Of a stretch of DNA of 45,306 nucleotides, positions 37,898 through 45,306 are shown in pieces. Every line of letters starts with the position of its first letter. Within the stretch, counting starts at the first letter, position 1. The translations under genes and the position numbers were made by a program. Below the pieces are notes generated by a model. It was not told the DNA's origin and ran no database searches. It saw only the letters and a program-made list of their open reading frames with translations. Where the stretch lies: NCBI GenBank assembly GCA_029250945.1, contig JAQXEG010000028.1, positions 1 through 45,306 on the forward strand, given 5' to 3'. This DNA comes from Yoonia sp. (lineage in GTDB: Bacteria; Pseudomonadota; Alphaproteobacteria; Rhodobacterales; Rhodobacteraceae).

Positions 37898-39166
37898 ATG
37901 GATTCGATTGTTGTAAAAGGTGGCTGCGAACTAAGCGGGAAAATCCATATCGCAGGGGCGAAGAACGCCGCGCTGACGCTGATGCCCGCCACGCTTTTGT
38001 CCGAAGAGCCGCTGACGCTGACGAATGCGCCGCGCCTGTCGGATATGAAAACGATGGCTGAACTGCTGACGTCCTTGGGCGCAGAGATTAACCAGCTGCA
38101 AGATGGCAAGGTGCAGGTCATGTCGACCCACGGCGCGATCAACACCACCGCCGACTATGACATCGTGCGCAAAATGCGGGCGTCCAACCTTGTGCTGGGC
38201 CCGCTTTTGGCGCGTGAAGGTCATGCGATTGTATCCTTGCCCGGCGGCTGTGCGATTGGTGCCCGCCCGATGGATATCCACACCAATGGTCTGGAAAAGA
38301 TGGGCGCGTCAATCGAGCTTAAGGACGGTTATCTGCATGCTAAGGCCGCGGGTGGTAAACTGAAGGGCGCTGTCATTGACTTCCCGTTTGCATCCGTTGG
38401 CGCGACCGAGAATATCATGATGGCCGCCACATTGGCCAAAGGCACCACCGTCATCAACAACGCCGCCCGCGAGCCGGAGATCGTTGATTTGGCCACGTGT
38501 TTGCGTGCCATGGGCGCACAGATTTCGGGTGACGGCACATCGACAATCGAAATTCAGGGCGTGGACCGTTTGGGCGGCGCGACCCACCCCGTTGTCACTG
38601 ACCGGATTGAACTGGGTACCTATATGCTGGCCCCTGTGTTTACCGGTGGTGAGGTGGAATGCATCGGTGGTCGCATGCATCTGGTCGAAAGCTTTGCCGA
38701 GAAACTGGACGCCGCTGGCATCGACGTGACTGAGACCAAGGACGGTCTGAAGGTCAAGCGCCGCGGTGATCGCCCACGGGCCGTAAACGTCACAACCGAA
38801 CCGTTCCCCGGTTTCCCGACCGATTTGCAGGCCCAGATGATGGCGATGCTTTGCTTTGCCGAAGGCACATCCGTGTTGGAAGAAACCATCTTTGAAAACC
38901 GCTTTATGCATGCGCCTGAACTGGTCCGGATGGGGGCCAATATCGATGTGTCTGGTAACACGGCCACGGTCACAGGCGTTGACAAGATGAAGGGTGCGCC
39001 TGTGATGGCGACTGATCTGCGTGCGTCGGTGTCGCTGATCCTTGCGGGCCTCGCGTCCAAGGGGGAGACCACTGTGAACCGCGTCTATCACCTTGATCGC
39101 GGGTACGAGCATTTGGAAGAGAAGCTTGCCGCTGTTGGTGCCCAGATTGAACGGATCAAAAACTGA
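37898..39166 (+). CDS. murA: UDP-N-acetylglucosamine 1-carboxyvinyltransferase
   Basis: First committed step of peptidoglycan synthesis: transfer of enolpyruvate from PEP to UDP-GlcNAc. 422 residues, normal. GAKNAAL (20-26) has the Lys22/Asn23 substrate-binding pair, and Cys118 in [10 protein letters not shown] matches the catalytic Cys115 of E. coli, so the enzyme should be fosfomycin-sensitive (no Cys-to-Asp change). [12 protein letters not shown] is the C-terminal signature. Stop overlaps the next start (TGATG). Confidence 0.97.
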   Translation: MDSIVVKGGCELSGKIHIAGAKNAALTLMPATLLSEEPLTLTNAPRLSDMKTMAELLTSLGAEINQLQDGKVQVMSTHGAINTTADYDIVRKMRASNLVLGPLLAREGHAIVSLPGGCAIGARPMDIHTNGLEKMGASIELKDGYLHAKAAGGKLKGAVIDFPFASVGATENIMMAATLAKGTTVINNAAREPEIVDLATCLRAMGAQISGDGTSTIEIQGVDRLGGATHPVVTDRIELGTYMLAPVFTGGEVECIGGRMHLVESFAEKLDAAGIDVTETKDGLKVKRRGDRPRAVNVTTEPFPGFPTDLQAQMMAMLCFAEGTSVLEETIFENRFMHAPELVRMGANIDVSGNTATVTGVDKMKGAPVMATDLRASVSLILAGLASKGETTVNRVYHLDRGYEHLEEKLAAVGAQIERIKN

Positions 39167-39642
39167 TGGCGGACGCACGGTTTGAAGACGGCGGGGATAA
39201 ACCCCTGCGCCTAAAGGCGCTGGATGCTGATGATCTGGCCGTGCTGTCGTCGCTGACGCAAGATGCGGTGTTTCCGGCGTCTGAAATGCGCTGGGACCGC
39301 AAGGCGCGCCGCTTTGCGCTGTTGCTGAACCGCTTTCGCTGGGAAGACGCGCCCAACGCCAAGATCGGCAAGCGGTTGGTGGAGCGTGTGCAAACCGTTC
39401 TGACCATCGAGGATGTGATGGCCGTCAAATCCCAAGGCGTGCAACCCGGTGACGCCGATACGATCATGTCGCTTTTGTCGGTCACGTTTGCGGCGTCCGA
39501 GGATGGCATGGGCCGTGTGCTGCTAACCCTGTCGGGTGACGGCGCCATTGCAGTCGACGTTGAGGCATTGGAACTAATGCTGGCCGATGTGACCCGTCCT
39601 TATATCGCCCCATCCAAATCGGTGCCGCGCCATGACGACTGA
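39166..39642 (+). CDS. DUF2948 family protein
   Basis: 158 residues, cytoplasmic, acidic. LKALDADDLAVLSSLTQDAVF and WDRKARRFALLLNRFRWEDA are the DUF2948 core, and the C-terminus has VDVEALELMLADVTRPY. This family is found in alphaproteobacteria next to murA and hisD; no function is known. Coupled to murA by a TGATG overlap and overlapping the following gene by 11 bp. Confidence 0.85.
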   Translation: MADARFEDGGDKPLRLKALDADDLAVLSSLTQDAVFPASEMRWDRKARRFALLLNRFRWEDAPNAKIGKRLVERVQTVLTIEDVMAVKSQGVQPGDADTIMSLLSVTFAASEDGMGRVLLTLSGDGAIAVDVEALELMLADVTRPYIAPSKSVPRHDD

Positions 39643-40396
39643 ACAACCTCGTAAAAACCGCCTGCCGTGGATCATTGCGGGGGCGATGGCCGCTGCGATT
39701 GCGGTGGGTCTGTACCTTATGCCATCGGGGGGGCGCGAACAGGCTGCTGCGGCTTTGCGCAACAGTGCGACGGTGCCCGAACAGGTGGCGTTTTTTGATC
39801 AGATTGAGGGCATGTTTCCGGGTGAATATAACGCATTCTTGGATGACATGGTGGCGATTGCTGATGCAGGTGATCCCGACACGGCGGCAGAGCGTGGATT
39901 TGCTATGGGTGGTGAATTTACCGCCCAGTTGCGGCGCGATAATGCACCATACCTTGCCACGGCCCCATTGGATGCGCTGCGTGATTTGAACCGTGCCGCG
40001 TTGGTGATCCTTGAAGGCATGGCCGATGATCCCGGGTTGTGCGGTCAGTTTGCGCTGGGCGGCGGGGCAAGCCTGACGTTGGCGCAGGCCGAAAGCTTGG
40101 ATATGGCGCATATGGCCGATAGCTCTGCGGCGACGTTTCGTGCGATTGCGGCGGGCCGTGATACGCCCGTGGACCATCCTGAGGCGAGCGATAGCGATAT
40201 CGTGCAAACCTTGTCGATCTGGCAGTCGCTTGACGATGTGACACCGGACATGATCCTTGCGCTGACATCCGGCGATCCGGCCCATCCGCAACAATGCGAC
40301 GCCCAGCTTTCATTCCAGCGGTTTATCATTGAAAATACCGACCCTATTGTTGAACGCGCGATGATCCGGCTGGTGATGCTTGCCAACGGGATCTAA
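39632..40396 (+). CDS. membrane-anchored protein between DUF2948 and hisD
   Basis: 254 residues. One N-terminal membrane helix (about 12-31, WIIAGAMAAAIAVGLYLMP) with basic residues before it, so the rest should face the periplasm. That part is helical and acidic, without recognised catalytic motif; two cysteines (near LCGQF and QQCDA) could form a disulfide. Overlaps the DUF2948 gene by 11 bp. I do not recognise a family. Confidence 0.7.
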   Translation: MTTEQPRKNRLPWIIAGAMAAAIAVGLYLMPSGGREQAAAALRNSATVPEQVAFFDQIEGMFPGEYNAFLDDMVAIADAGDPDTAAERGFAMGGEFTAQLRRDNAPYLATAPLDALRDLNRAALVILEGMADDPGLCGQFALGGGASLTLAQAESLDMAHMADSSAATFRAIAAGRDTPVDHPEASDSDIVQTLSIWQSLDDVTPDMILALTSGDPAHPQQCDAQLSFQRFIIENTDPIVERAMIRLVMLANGI

Positions 40397-40452
40397 CGCC
40401 CCAAATCGCATTGAAATACTGTGCAAACCCGCCTGAAAAGGAACCTTTCCCC

Positions 40453-41757
40453 ATGCCGCAATTCCTGTCCACAACCGACGCCGATTTTGAAGACTGCTTC
40501 AAGGCTGTGTTAGGTGCCAAGCGTGAAGACAGCCCCGATGTGGATGCGGTGGTTGCGGATATTATCGCCGATGTGCGCACACGTGGGGATGCAGCGGTCA
40601 TCGCGCTGACGTCCAAGTTTGACCGGCTTGATCTGACGCCAGAAACGCTTCGGTTTTCGCCTGCAGAGATTGATGCGGAATGCGCCAAGGTTGGGGATGC
40701 GGATCGTGCCGCGCTTGAACTGGCCGCCGCGCGCATCCGTGCCTATCACGCTTGCCAGATGCCAGAGGATCAGTCGTGGACCGATGAGGTTGGCGCGACG
40801 CTTGGCTGGCGCTGGACGCCAGTATCGGCGGCGGGGCTATATGTGCCGGGGGGGGTGGCATCCTATCCCAGTTCAGTGTTGATGAACGCGATCCCCGCCA
40901 TGGTGGCGGGCGTGGGACGTCTGGCGATTGTCGTGCCGACACCGGATGGGGTCACGAACCCGCTGGTGATCCTAGCCGCGCGCATCGCGGGTGTTGATGA
41001 GATTTATCGGATCGGCGGCGCACAGGCCGTCGCCGCGCTGGCCTATGGCACAGAAACAATCCCACCCGTGGATAAGATCACCGGCCCCGGCAATGCGTTT
41101 GTCGCGGCGGCCAAACGACGGGTGTTTGGTAAGGTCGGCATTGACATGATCGCGGGCCCGTCCGAGATTTTAGTCATCGCGGATCGCGATAATGACCCCG
41201 ATTGGATCGCGCTTGATTTGTTGTCGCAGGCTGAACATGACGAAAGTGCACAGTCGCTGCTGATCACCGATGACGCTGCCTTTGGCTGCGCTGTGGCTGC
41301 TGCCGTGGACAAGCGGTTGGAGACGTTGGAGCGTCGTGCCATCGCAGGCAAATCATGGGCCGATTTTGGCGCGATCATCACTGTGCGTGATATGGCCGAG
41401 GCTGTTGCGCTATCTGACCGGATTGCGCCAGAGCACCTCGAACTATGCACCACGGATGCGGATGATCTGGCGCAGCGCGTGACCCACGCGGGTGCCATAT
41501 TTATTGGCGGCTGGACGCCAGAGGCGATCGGCGACTACATTGGGGGACCAAATCACGTGTTGCCCACGGCGCGGTCGGCACGTTTCTCGAGTGGGTTGTC
41601 GGTCATGGATTTCATCAAACGCACCACATTGTCGCGCATGACCCCAGAGGCGTTGGCCGCTATTGGCCCGTCGGCGGAACGGTTGGCGCAATCTGAAAGC
41701 CTTGAGGCGCATGGCCTGTCAGTGCGCGCCCGTTTGGACCGATTGAACAAAACATGA
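40453..41757 (+). CDS. hisD: histidinol dehydrogenase
   Basis: Last two steps of histidine synthesis, histidinol to histidine with two NAD+. 434 residues. GGAQAVAALAYGT, KITGPGNAFVAAAKRRVFG, GPSEILVIAD and LLSQAEHDE (zinc/substrate residues) are present, as is the catalytic EHLEL. Start set at MPQFLSTTD, preceded by AAAGGAA; the open frame begins 14 codons earlier. Other his genes are elsewhere. Overlaps UPF0262 by ATGA. Confidence 0.95.
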   Translation: MPQFLSTTDADFEDCFKAVLGAKREDSPDVDAVVADIIADVRTRGDAAVIALTSKFDRLDLTPETLRFSPAEIDAECAKVGDADRAALELAAARIRAYHACQMPEDQSWTDEVGATLGWRWTPVSAAGLYVPGGVASYPSSVLMNAIPAMVAGVGRLAIVVPTPDGVTNPLVILAARIAGVDEIYRIGGAQAVAALAYGTETIPPVDKITGPGNAFVAAAKRRVFGKVGIDMIAGPSEILVIADRDNDPDWIALDLLSQAEHDESAQSLLITDDAAFGCAVAAAVDKRLETLERRAIAGKSWADFGAIITVRDMAEAVALSDRIAPEHLELCTTDADDLAQRVTHAGAIFIGGWTPEAIGDYIGGPNHVLPTARSARFSSGLSVMDFIKRTTLSRMTPEALAAIGPSAERLAQSESLEAHGLSVRARLDRLNKT

Positions 41758-42233
41758 GCCGGATTATCCATATCGCGCTGGACGACAGCGGGTTACCAAC
41801 CCCCACGCCCGAGATCGAGCAAGAGCGCAAGGTCGCCATGTTTGATTTGATGGAAGACAACAGCTTTGCCATGCCTGCCCGCGATGATCGGGATGTGCCT
41901 GCGGGGCCATACCGGCTTGCGCTGGCGATCCGTGAACGTCGGCTGGTGTTCGATGTCCAGACCGAGGATGAAAACCCTGCCGGGGAATTCCATCTGTCGC
42001 TTGGCCCGTTCCGGCAGGTCGTAAAGGATTATTTTCAGATCTGCGAAAGCTATTTCGACGCGGTCAAAACCCTGCCACCCAGCCAGATCGAGACGATTGA
42101 TATGGCCCGTCGCGGCATCCACAACGAAGGTGCGCGGGTGCTCCAAGAACGGCTAGAGGGCAAGGCGGACGTCGACACGGACACCGCCCGCCGCCTGTTC
42201 ACCCTTATCTGCGTTCTGCATTTCGGGGGCTAG
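41754..42233 (+). CDS. UPF0262 family protein
   Basis: 159 residues, no membrane segment. RIIHIALDDSGL, ERKVAMFDLMEDNSF and the segment from LSLGPFRQVVKDYFQICESYF through IETIDMARRGIHNEGA are characteristic of UPF0262, an alphaproteobacterial family of unknown function found next to hisD. Coupled to hisD by a 4-bp overlap and 3 bp before the phosphatase gene. Confidence 0.9.
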   Translation: MSRIIHIALDDSGLPTPTPEIEQERKVAMFDLMEDNSFAMPARDDRDVPAGPYRLALAIRERRLVFDVQTEDENPAGEFHLSLGPFRQVVKDYFQICESYFDAVKTLPPSQIETIDMARRGIHNEGARVLQERLEGKADVDTDTARRLFTLICVLHFGG

Positions 42234-42236
42234 GGC

Positions 42237-42707
42237 ATGACAACAGATCAGAAACACGCCCCACTGCCGCAATCTGTTCTGTTTTGTTGTGACCATAATT
42301 CTGTCCGCTCGCCTATGGCCGAGGGAATCATGAAGCAGATGTATGGCACGGAATGTTATATCCAGTCGGCTGGCGTCAAAAGTGACTTGGAAATCGACGG
42401 GTTCTCGATCGCCGTCTGTCAGGAGTTGGGCGTCGAGCTGTCGCGCCACAAAACCCGCAGCTTTGACGAGATGGAAAACTGGGGTGATGACCTGTCGTCA
42501 TTCGACCTTGTGCTGGCGCTATCACCGGCAAGCCAACGGCGGGCGCTGGAATTGACCCGCGTGGCCCATATTGATGTTGAATACTGGCCAATCCTTGATC
42601 CCACGGGGCTAGGCGATGATCGCGACACGCGGCTGGCCCGTTACCGCGACGCCCGTGACCAGATTATCGCGCGTTTGACCGAACGATTTGGAGCTGCGCG
42701 GCATTAG
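42237..42707 (+). CDS. low-molecular-weight protein tyrosine phosphatase family protein
   Basis: 156 residues. CDHNSVRS contains the C-x5-R phosphate loop with Cys18 and Arg24, and ILDPTG carries the general acid Asp121. The same fold includes arsenate reductases of the thioredoxin type, but the extra cysteines of that class are not in place, so phosphatase activity is more likely. In the hisD-UPF0262 operon. A GCCCTT...AAGGGC stem without T-run lies just after the stop. Confidence 0.85.
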   Translation: MTTDQKHAPLPQSVLFCCDHNSVRSPMAEGIMKQMYGTECYIQSAGVKSDLEIDGFSIAVCQELGVELSRHKTRSFDEMENWGDDLSSFDLVLALSPASQRRALELTRVAHIDVEYWPILDPTGLGDDRDTRLARYRDARDQIIARLTERFGAARH

Positions 42708-42782
42708 CCCTTGAAAAATGTCCTTTAAGGGCGCATTTACCACCCGTCCGCAACAAGCGGGCGAAGAACCATAGGAGATCAC

Positions 42783-43001
42783 ATGGCCAAGGAAGATATT
42801 CTCGAATTCCCCGGTGTCGTCAAAGAACTCCTGCCAAATGCGACGTTTCGGGTTGAGCTTGAGAATGGCCATGAAATCATCGCACATACGGCAGGCAAAA
42901 TGCGCAAGAACCGTATCCGCGTTCTGGCAGGCGACAAGGTGCAGGTTGAAATGACACCTTATGATTTGACCAAAGGTCGGATCAATTACCGCTTTAAGTA
43001 A
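42783..43001 (+). CDS. infA: translation initiation factor IF-1
   Basis: 72 residues, an OB-fold protein that blocks the A site of the 30S subunit during initiation. Starts [19 protein letters not shown], with [21 protein letters not shown] and the C-terminal [13 protein letters not shown] signature. Ribosome-binding site AGGAG 7 bp before the ATG. Confidence 0.98.
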   Translation: MAKEDILEFPGVVKELLPNATFRVELENGHEIIAHTAGKMRKNRIRVLAGDKVQVEMTPYDLTKGRINYRFK

Positions 43002-43088
43002 GACGAAACGCAGTTTCGGCTCGTGCGGGGAAATGTTTCGCCATTTGGCGGAATGCGGCCGCACCCCGTTAATCATCTGGGTGAGACT

Positions 43089-43694
43089 ATGACTGCGATG
43101 CAAACCAATCCCGATCTGAAACTGATCCTTGGGTCCGGCTCTCCGCGCCGGTCCGAATTGCTTGCGCAAATTGGTGTGACACCGTTTGCTGTGCGCCCCC
43201 CCGACATTGACGAAGATTCGATCGGGGCCGAGTTACCCCGCGACTATGTCAATCGGATCGCCCGCGAAAAGGCGGCAGCGGTCACAATCGCCGATGATGA
43301 GGTTGCGCTTTGCGCCGACACGACAGTCGCCCTTGGTCGTCGGATTATGGGCAAGCCTGCGGACGCAGGGCAGGCGGCTGCATTCCTTTATGCGCTGTCG
43401 GGCCGTCGCCATAAGGTGATCACGGCGGTGTCGGTCAAACGTGGCACCCGCGTCTGGGTCCGCGACGTGCAGACAACAGTGACATTCAAACGGCTCAGCG
43501 ACGCCGAAGTGAACTGGTATCTGGCAACGGACGATTGGCGCGGCAAGGCGGGCGGCTATGCCATCCAAGGCCCCGCATCGGTGTTTTGCTCGCAAATCAA
43601 TGGCTCATTCCATGCGGTGATGGGGCTGCCTTTGCCGGAAACGGCGGCATTGCTCACATCCGCAGGCTACCCCTTATTCGGAGGCACATCATGA
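43089..43694 (+). CDS. maf: Maf-like nucleotide pyrophosphatase
   Basis: 201 residues. [12 protein letters not shown] (about 14-25) and [10 protein letters not shown] with a conserved Asp are the Maf motifs; the [13 protein letters not shown] loop is typical. Maf proteins hydrolyse dTTP/UTP or modified nucleotides and are linked to septum control (family knowledge). Start set at [10 protein letters not shown]; the open frame extends 22 codons upstream. 4-bp overlap with rng. Confidence 0.93.
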   Translation: MTAMQTNPDLKLILGSGSPRRSELLAQIGVTPFAVRPPDIDEDSIGAELPRDYVNRIAREKAAAVTIADDEVALCADTTVALGRRIMGKPADAGQAAAFLYALSGRRHKVITAVSVKRGTRVWVRDVQTTVTFKRLSDAEVNWYLATDDWRGKAGGYAIQGPASVFCSQINGSFHAVMGLPLPETAALLTSAGYPLFGGTS

Positions 43695-44722
43695 AAGGTC
43701 GCATGATTGTTCTGGACCACGTCCAGGGGTTAGAGGCAGCGGCTTATCTTGTTGATGGGCAGCTTGATGATTTGCTGGTTGATGACACAGATGCGCCGCG
43801 CCCCGGTGCGATTTACCGCGCGATCTGTGATCGTCCGATCAAGGGGCAGGGCGGCATGATGATGCGCCTGCCCGAGGGCGGCACCGCGTTTTTGCGCCAA
43901 GGCCGCGGGCTGTCACCGGGTCAAGCGATGCTAGTGCAGGTCACCGGCTATTCCGAGGATGGTAAGGCGGTGCCTGTCACCGACCGGGTCCTGTTCAAAA
44001 GCCGCTATGCAATCGTGACACCCGGTAAGCCGGGCTTGAACATTAGCCGTCAAATCACAGACGAAGATGCCCGTGATGACCTGCGCGCCGTGGCGCATGA
44101 GGTGCATGACGACACCTACGGGCTGATCCTGCGGTCATCGTGCGAGGGTGCCGATGAGGCCGAGATCGCCGATGATATTCTTGCGATGCAGGACATGGCC
44201 CGCGCCGTGCTGGACGACGCCGAGGGCAAGCAACCCGAAGCCTTGACCGAAGGCGATGGCCCTCACACCGTCGCGTGGCGCGAATGGACCGGTGCGGCCG
44301 AGGTGATCACTGACGCGGGATCATTTGAACATTTGGGCGTGCTTGACCAGATCAATGCGCTGGATGGCGCCAAGGTCACGATGGGCGAGGGCACGATGTA
44401 TGTCGAACCCACCCGCGCGATGGTCGCTGTTGACGTGAACACAGGCAATGACACCTCGCCTGGTGCAGCGCTTAAGGCCAATCTGGCCGCCTGCCGTGCT
44501 TTGCCCCGTGCGCTGCGGCTGCGCGGTCTCGGCGGGCAAGTGTCGGTCGATTTTGTGTCCATGTCCAAAGGGCACCGCAAGCAGGTTGAGCAATCGCTGC
44601 GCGCGTCGTTTAAGAACGATCCGATTGAGACCAGCCTTGTCGGTTGGACCCCCATGGGCCTGTTTGAACTGCAACGCAAACGCGAACGCCTGCCGTTGGC
44701 CGCGCTGTTGAAAGATATCTGA
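43691..44722 (+). CDS. rng: ribonuclease E/G family protein, short form
   Basis: Endoribonuclease for rRNA maturation and mRNA decay. 343 residues, clearly shorter than E. coli RNase G (489). Catalytic acids are kept: Asp in [12 protein letters not shown] and in [25 protein letters not shown] is the DNase I-like domain end. Start set at [11 protein letters not shown] in the ATGA overlap with maf, though the frame is open 52 codons upstream. The N-terminal S1 part is reduced. Short forms are common in this bacterial family. Confidence 0.9.
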   Translation: MKGRMIVLDHVQGLEAAAYLVDGQLDDLLVDDTDAPRPGAIYRAICDRPIKGQGGMMMRLPEGGTAFLRQGRGLSPGQAMLVQVTGYSEDGKAVPVTDRVLFKSRYAIVTPGKPGLNISRQITDEDARDDLRAVAHEVHDDTYGLILRSSCEGADEAEIADDILAMQDMARAVLDDAEGKQPEALTEGDGPHTVAWREWTGAAEVITDAGSFEHLGVLDQINALDGAKVTMGEGTMYVEPTRAMVAVDVNTGNDTSPGAALKANLAACRALPRALRLRGLGGQVSVDFVSMSKGHRKQVEQSLRASFKNDPIETSLVGWTPMGLFELQRKRERLPLAALLKDI

Positions 44723-44904
44723 TGGCCTGCCCGATTTGTGACCGCAAGGCGGATGCCAAGTTCAAACCGTTCTGTTCCAAGCGCTGTGCAGATGTCGATT
44801 TGGCCAAATGGCTTTCGGGGTCTTACGCGATCCCGTCGACCGATCCTGACGAACAGGAACAGCTGTTTGACGCACTTTCCGACGCGCAATCAAAGCCGCA
44901 TTGA
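44722..44904 (+). CDS. yacG: DNA gyrase inhibitor YacG
   Basis: 60 residues. A four-cysteine zinc site (Cys3, Cys6 in CPIC; Cys18, Cys22 in FCSKRC) followed by DLAKWLSGSYAIPS is the complete YacG signature. In E. coli it binds GyrB and blocks DNA binding. Start in the TGATG overlap with rng. Last gene before tRNA-Phe. Confidence 0.93.
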   Translation: MACPICDRKADAKFKPFCSKRCADVDLAKWLSGSYAIPSTDPDEQEQLFDALSDAQSKPH

Positions 44905-44983
44905 AATTAGGTCAAAATCGCTCTGGACACGGGCACACGGCTGACCTAAACAGCCGCTACCCGATGGACATGTCCATCCCGGT

Positions 44984-45058
44984 GCCCGGGTAGCTCAGGG
45001 GTAGAGCAGTGGATTGAAAATCCTCGTGTCGGTGGTTCGATTCCGCCCCCGGGCACCA
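44984..45058 (+). tRNA. tRNA-Phe (GAA)
   Basis: 75 nt: acceptor GCCCGGG with CCCGGGC, discriminator A, encoded CCA, T-arm GGTGGTTCGATTCCGCC and anticodon loop TTGAAAA giving GAA. The anticodon stem has a T-T mismatch. A common integration target; the following DNA differs sharply from the operons before it. Confidence 0.96.
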
Positions 45059-45107
45059 TTTATCAAGCAATATCAATGACTTAGCCAGGCGCCATACACG
45101 CTTAAGT

Positions 45108-45126
45108 TGTGTTTTTCAAAAACACA
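45108..45126. repeat. 19-bp palindrome after tRNA-Phe
   Basis: TGTGTTTTT-C-AAAAACACA: perfect 9-bp arms around one base, 50 bp after the tRNA. Shape of a protein-binding site rather than a terminator, as no T-run follows. Confidence 0.55.
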
Positions 45127-45176
45127 CCATAAACACACTTTTTGCCGTGTTACTGACTATTTGATGGGCGGAATCA

Positions 45177-45227
45177 CGGTGTTGAACACAGTGTTGGCTA
45201 TTGCGGTGTTACGAACGCTGTGTTGGC
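45177..45227. repeat. two imperfect direct repeats with GTGTT/AACAC cores
   Basis: Copies at 45177-45198 and 45204-45227 both begin CGGTGTT and end GTGTTGGC with a variable middle; the first contains the palindrome GTGTT-G-AACAC. GTGTT or AACAC recurs about ten times over 45100-45270, suggesting recombinase arm-type sites. Confidence 0.45.
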
Positions 45228-45283
45228 AGAGTTTTGGGCGAACACGGCAGGCAACGCAACGATCGTGTTTGAGCCTCCCCCTT

Positions 45284-45306
45284 TGAAGTGGTCCGCCCCT
45301 ATAGTT
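45284..45306. mobile_element. possible insertion-sequence terminus, cut by window
   Basis: The window ends in TGAAGTGGTCCGCCCCTATA plus a few bases. It starts with TGA and has the AGTGG-CC pattern seen at ends of several IS3-family elements. Only one end is visible and there is no transposase, so this is tentative. Confidence 0.3.

Noticed and set aside
42708..42740. Terminator after the LMW phosphatase gene
   Set aside because: A GCCCTT/AAGGGC stem is present but has a long loop and no T-run, so support is too weak.

Overview
The window is chromosomal DNA of an alphaproteobacterium, most likely a member of the Roseobacter group (Rhodobacteraceae). The evidence is moderately high GC, tight operons with ATGA and TGATG overlaps, and several family-typical blocks: murA-DUF2948-(anchored protein)-hisD-UPF0262-LMW phosphatase-infA-maf-rng-yacG-tRNA-Phe, a MerR-headed beta-oxidation operon, and a SPOR-domain exported protein. 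The genus cannot be fixed from sequence alone. The content is mostly core metabolism and housekeeping; the accessory signals are two broken genes and the right-hand edge.

Layout. 1-4263 (minus): propionyl-CoA synthetase prpE, cut by the window edge, and the malic enzyme/phosphotransacetylase-like fusion maeB. An 18-bp perfect palindrome separates maeB from a divergent VOC-cupin-cupin fusion of unknown function (4389-5486). 5523-10022 (plus): a compact nucleoside salvage operon cdd-deoA-deoB-add-upp. 10110-11498: a SPOR-domain exported protein broken by an in-frame amber codon. 11556-12569 (minus): an anchored protein resembling a dead M48 peptidase. 12630-14255 (minus): acyl-CoA ligase, divergent from a DMT permease that is followed by a decayed sulfotransferase.

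15943-23793 (minus) is a beta-oxidation operon. In transcription order it holds two MerR paralogues, a DmdC/FadE-type acyl-CoA dehydrogenase, a small ribbon-helix-helix-like protein, a GST, a thiolase, an NTF2-like protein and the FadJ/FadB-type hydratase/dehydrogenase, ending in a terminator. An ACGT-rich operator candidate lies in front of the second MerR gene. 23855-24994 (minus) is a 10-TM metal-exporter-like permease with a Fur/Mur-like box, divergent from a thioesterase pair and a MATE pump (25098-27338). 27335-29042 (minus) holds an ArsC-like protein, pyrD and DUF952. Then come an SRAP (YedK-like) DNA-protein crosslink protein, a small secreted beta protein, tRNA-Gly, an ABC exporter, a second acyl-CoA ligase, a cytoplasmic sulfatase and a photolyase/cryptochrome. 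tRNA-Thr precedes the murA to yacG block.

The window ends at tRNA-Phe (44984-45058), followed by about 250 bp of non-coding DNA packed with GTGTT/AACAC repeats and a possible insertion-sequence end, which looks like the edge of an integrated element. I found no CRISPR array, toxin-antitoxin pair, phage structural gene or obvious defence system. The most unusual items are the VOC-cupin-cupin fusion with its palindrome, the RHH-like protein inside the beta-oxidation operon, the three amber lesions in two genes, the C9 tract between ribosome-binding site and start of a thioesterase operon, and the tRNA-Phe flank.
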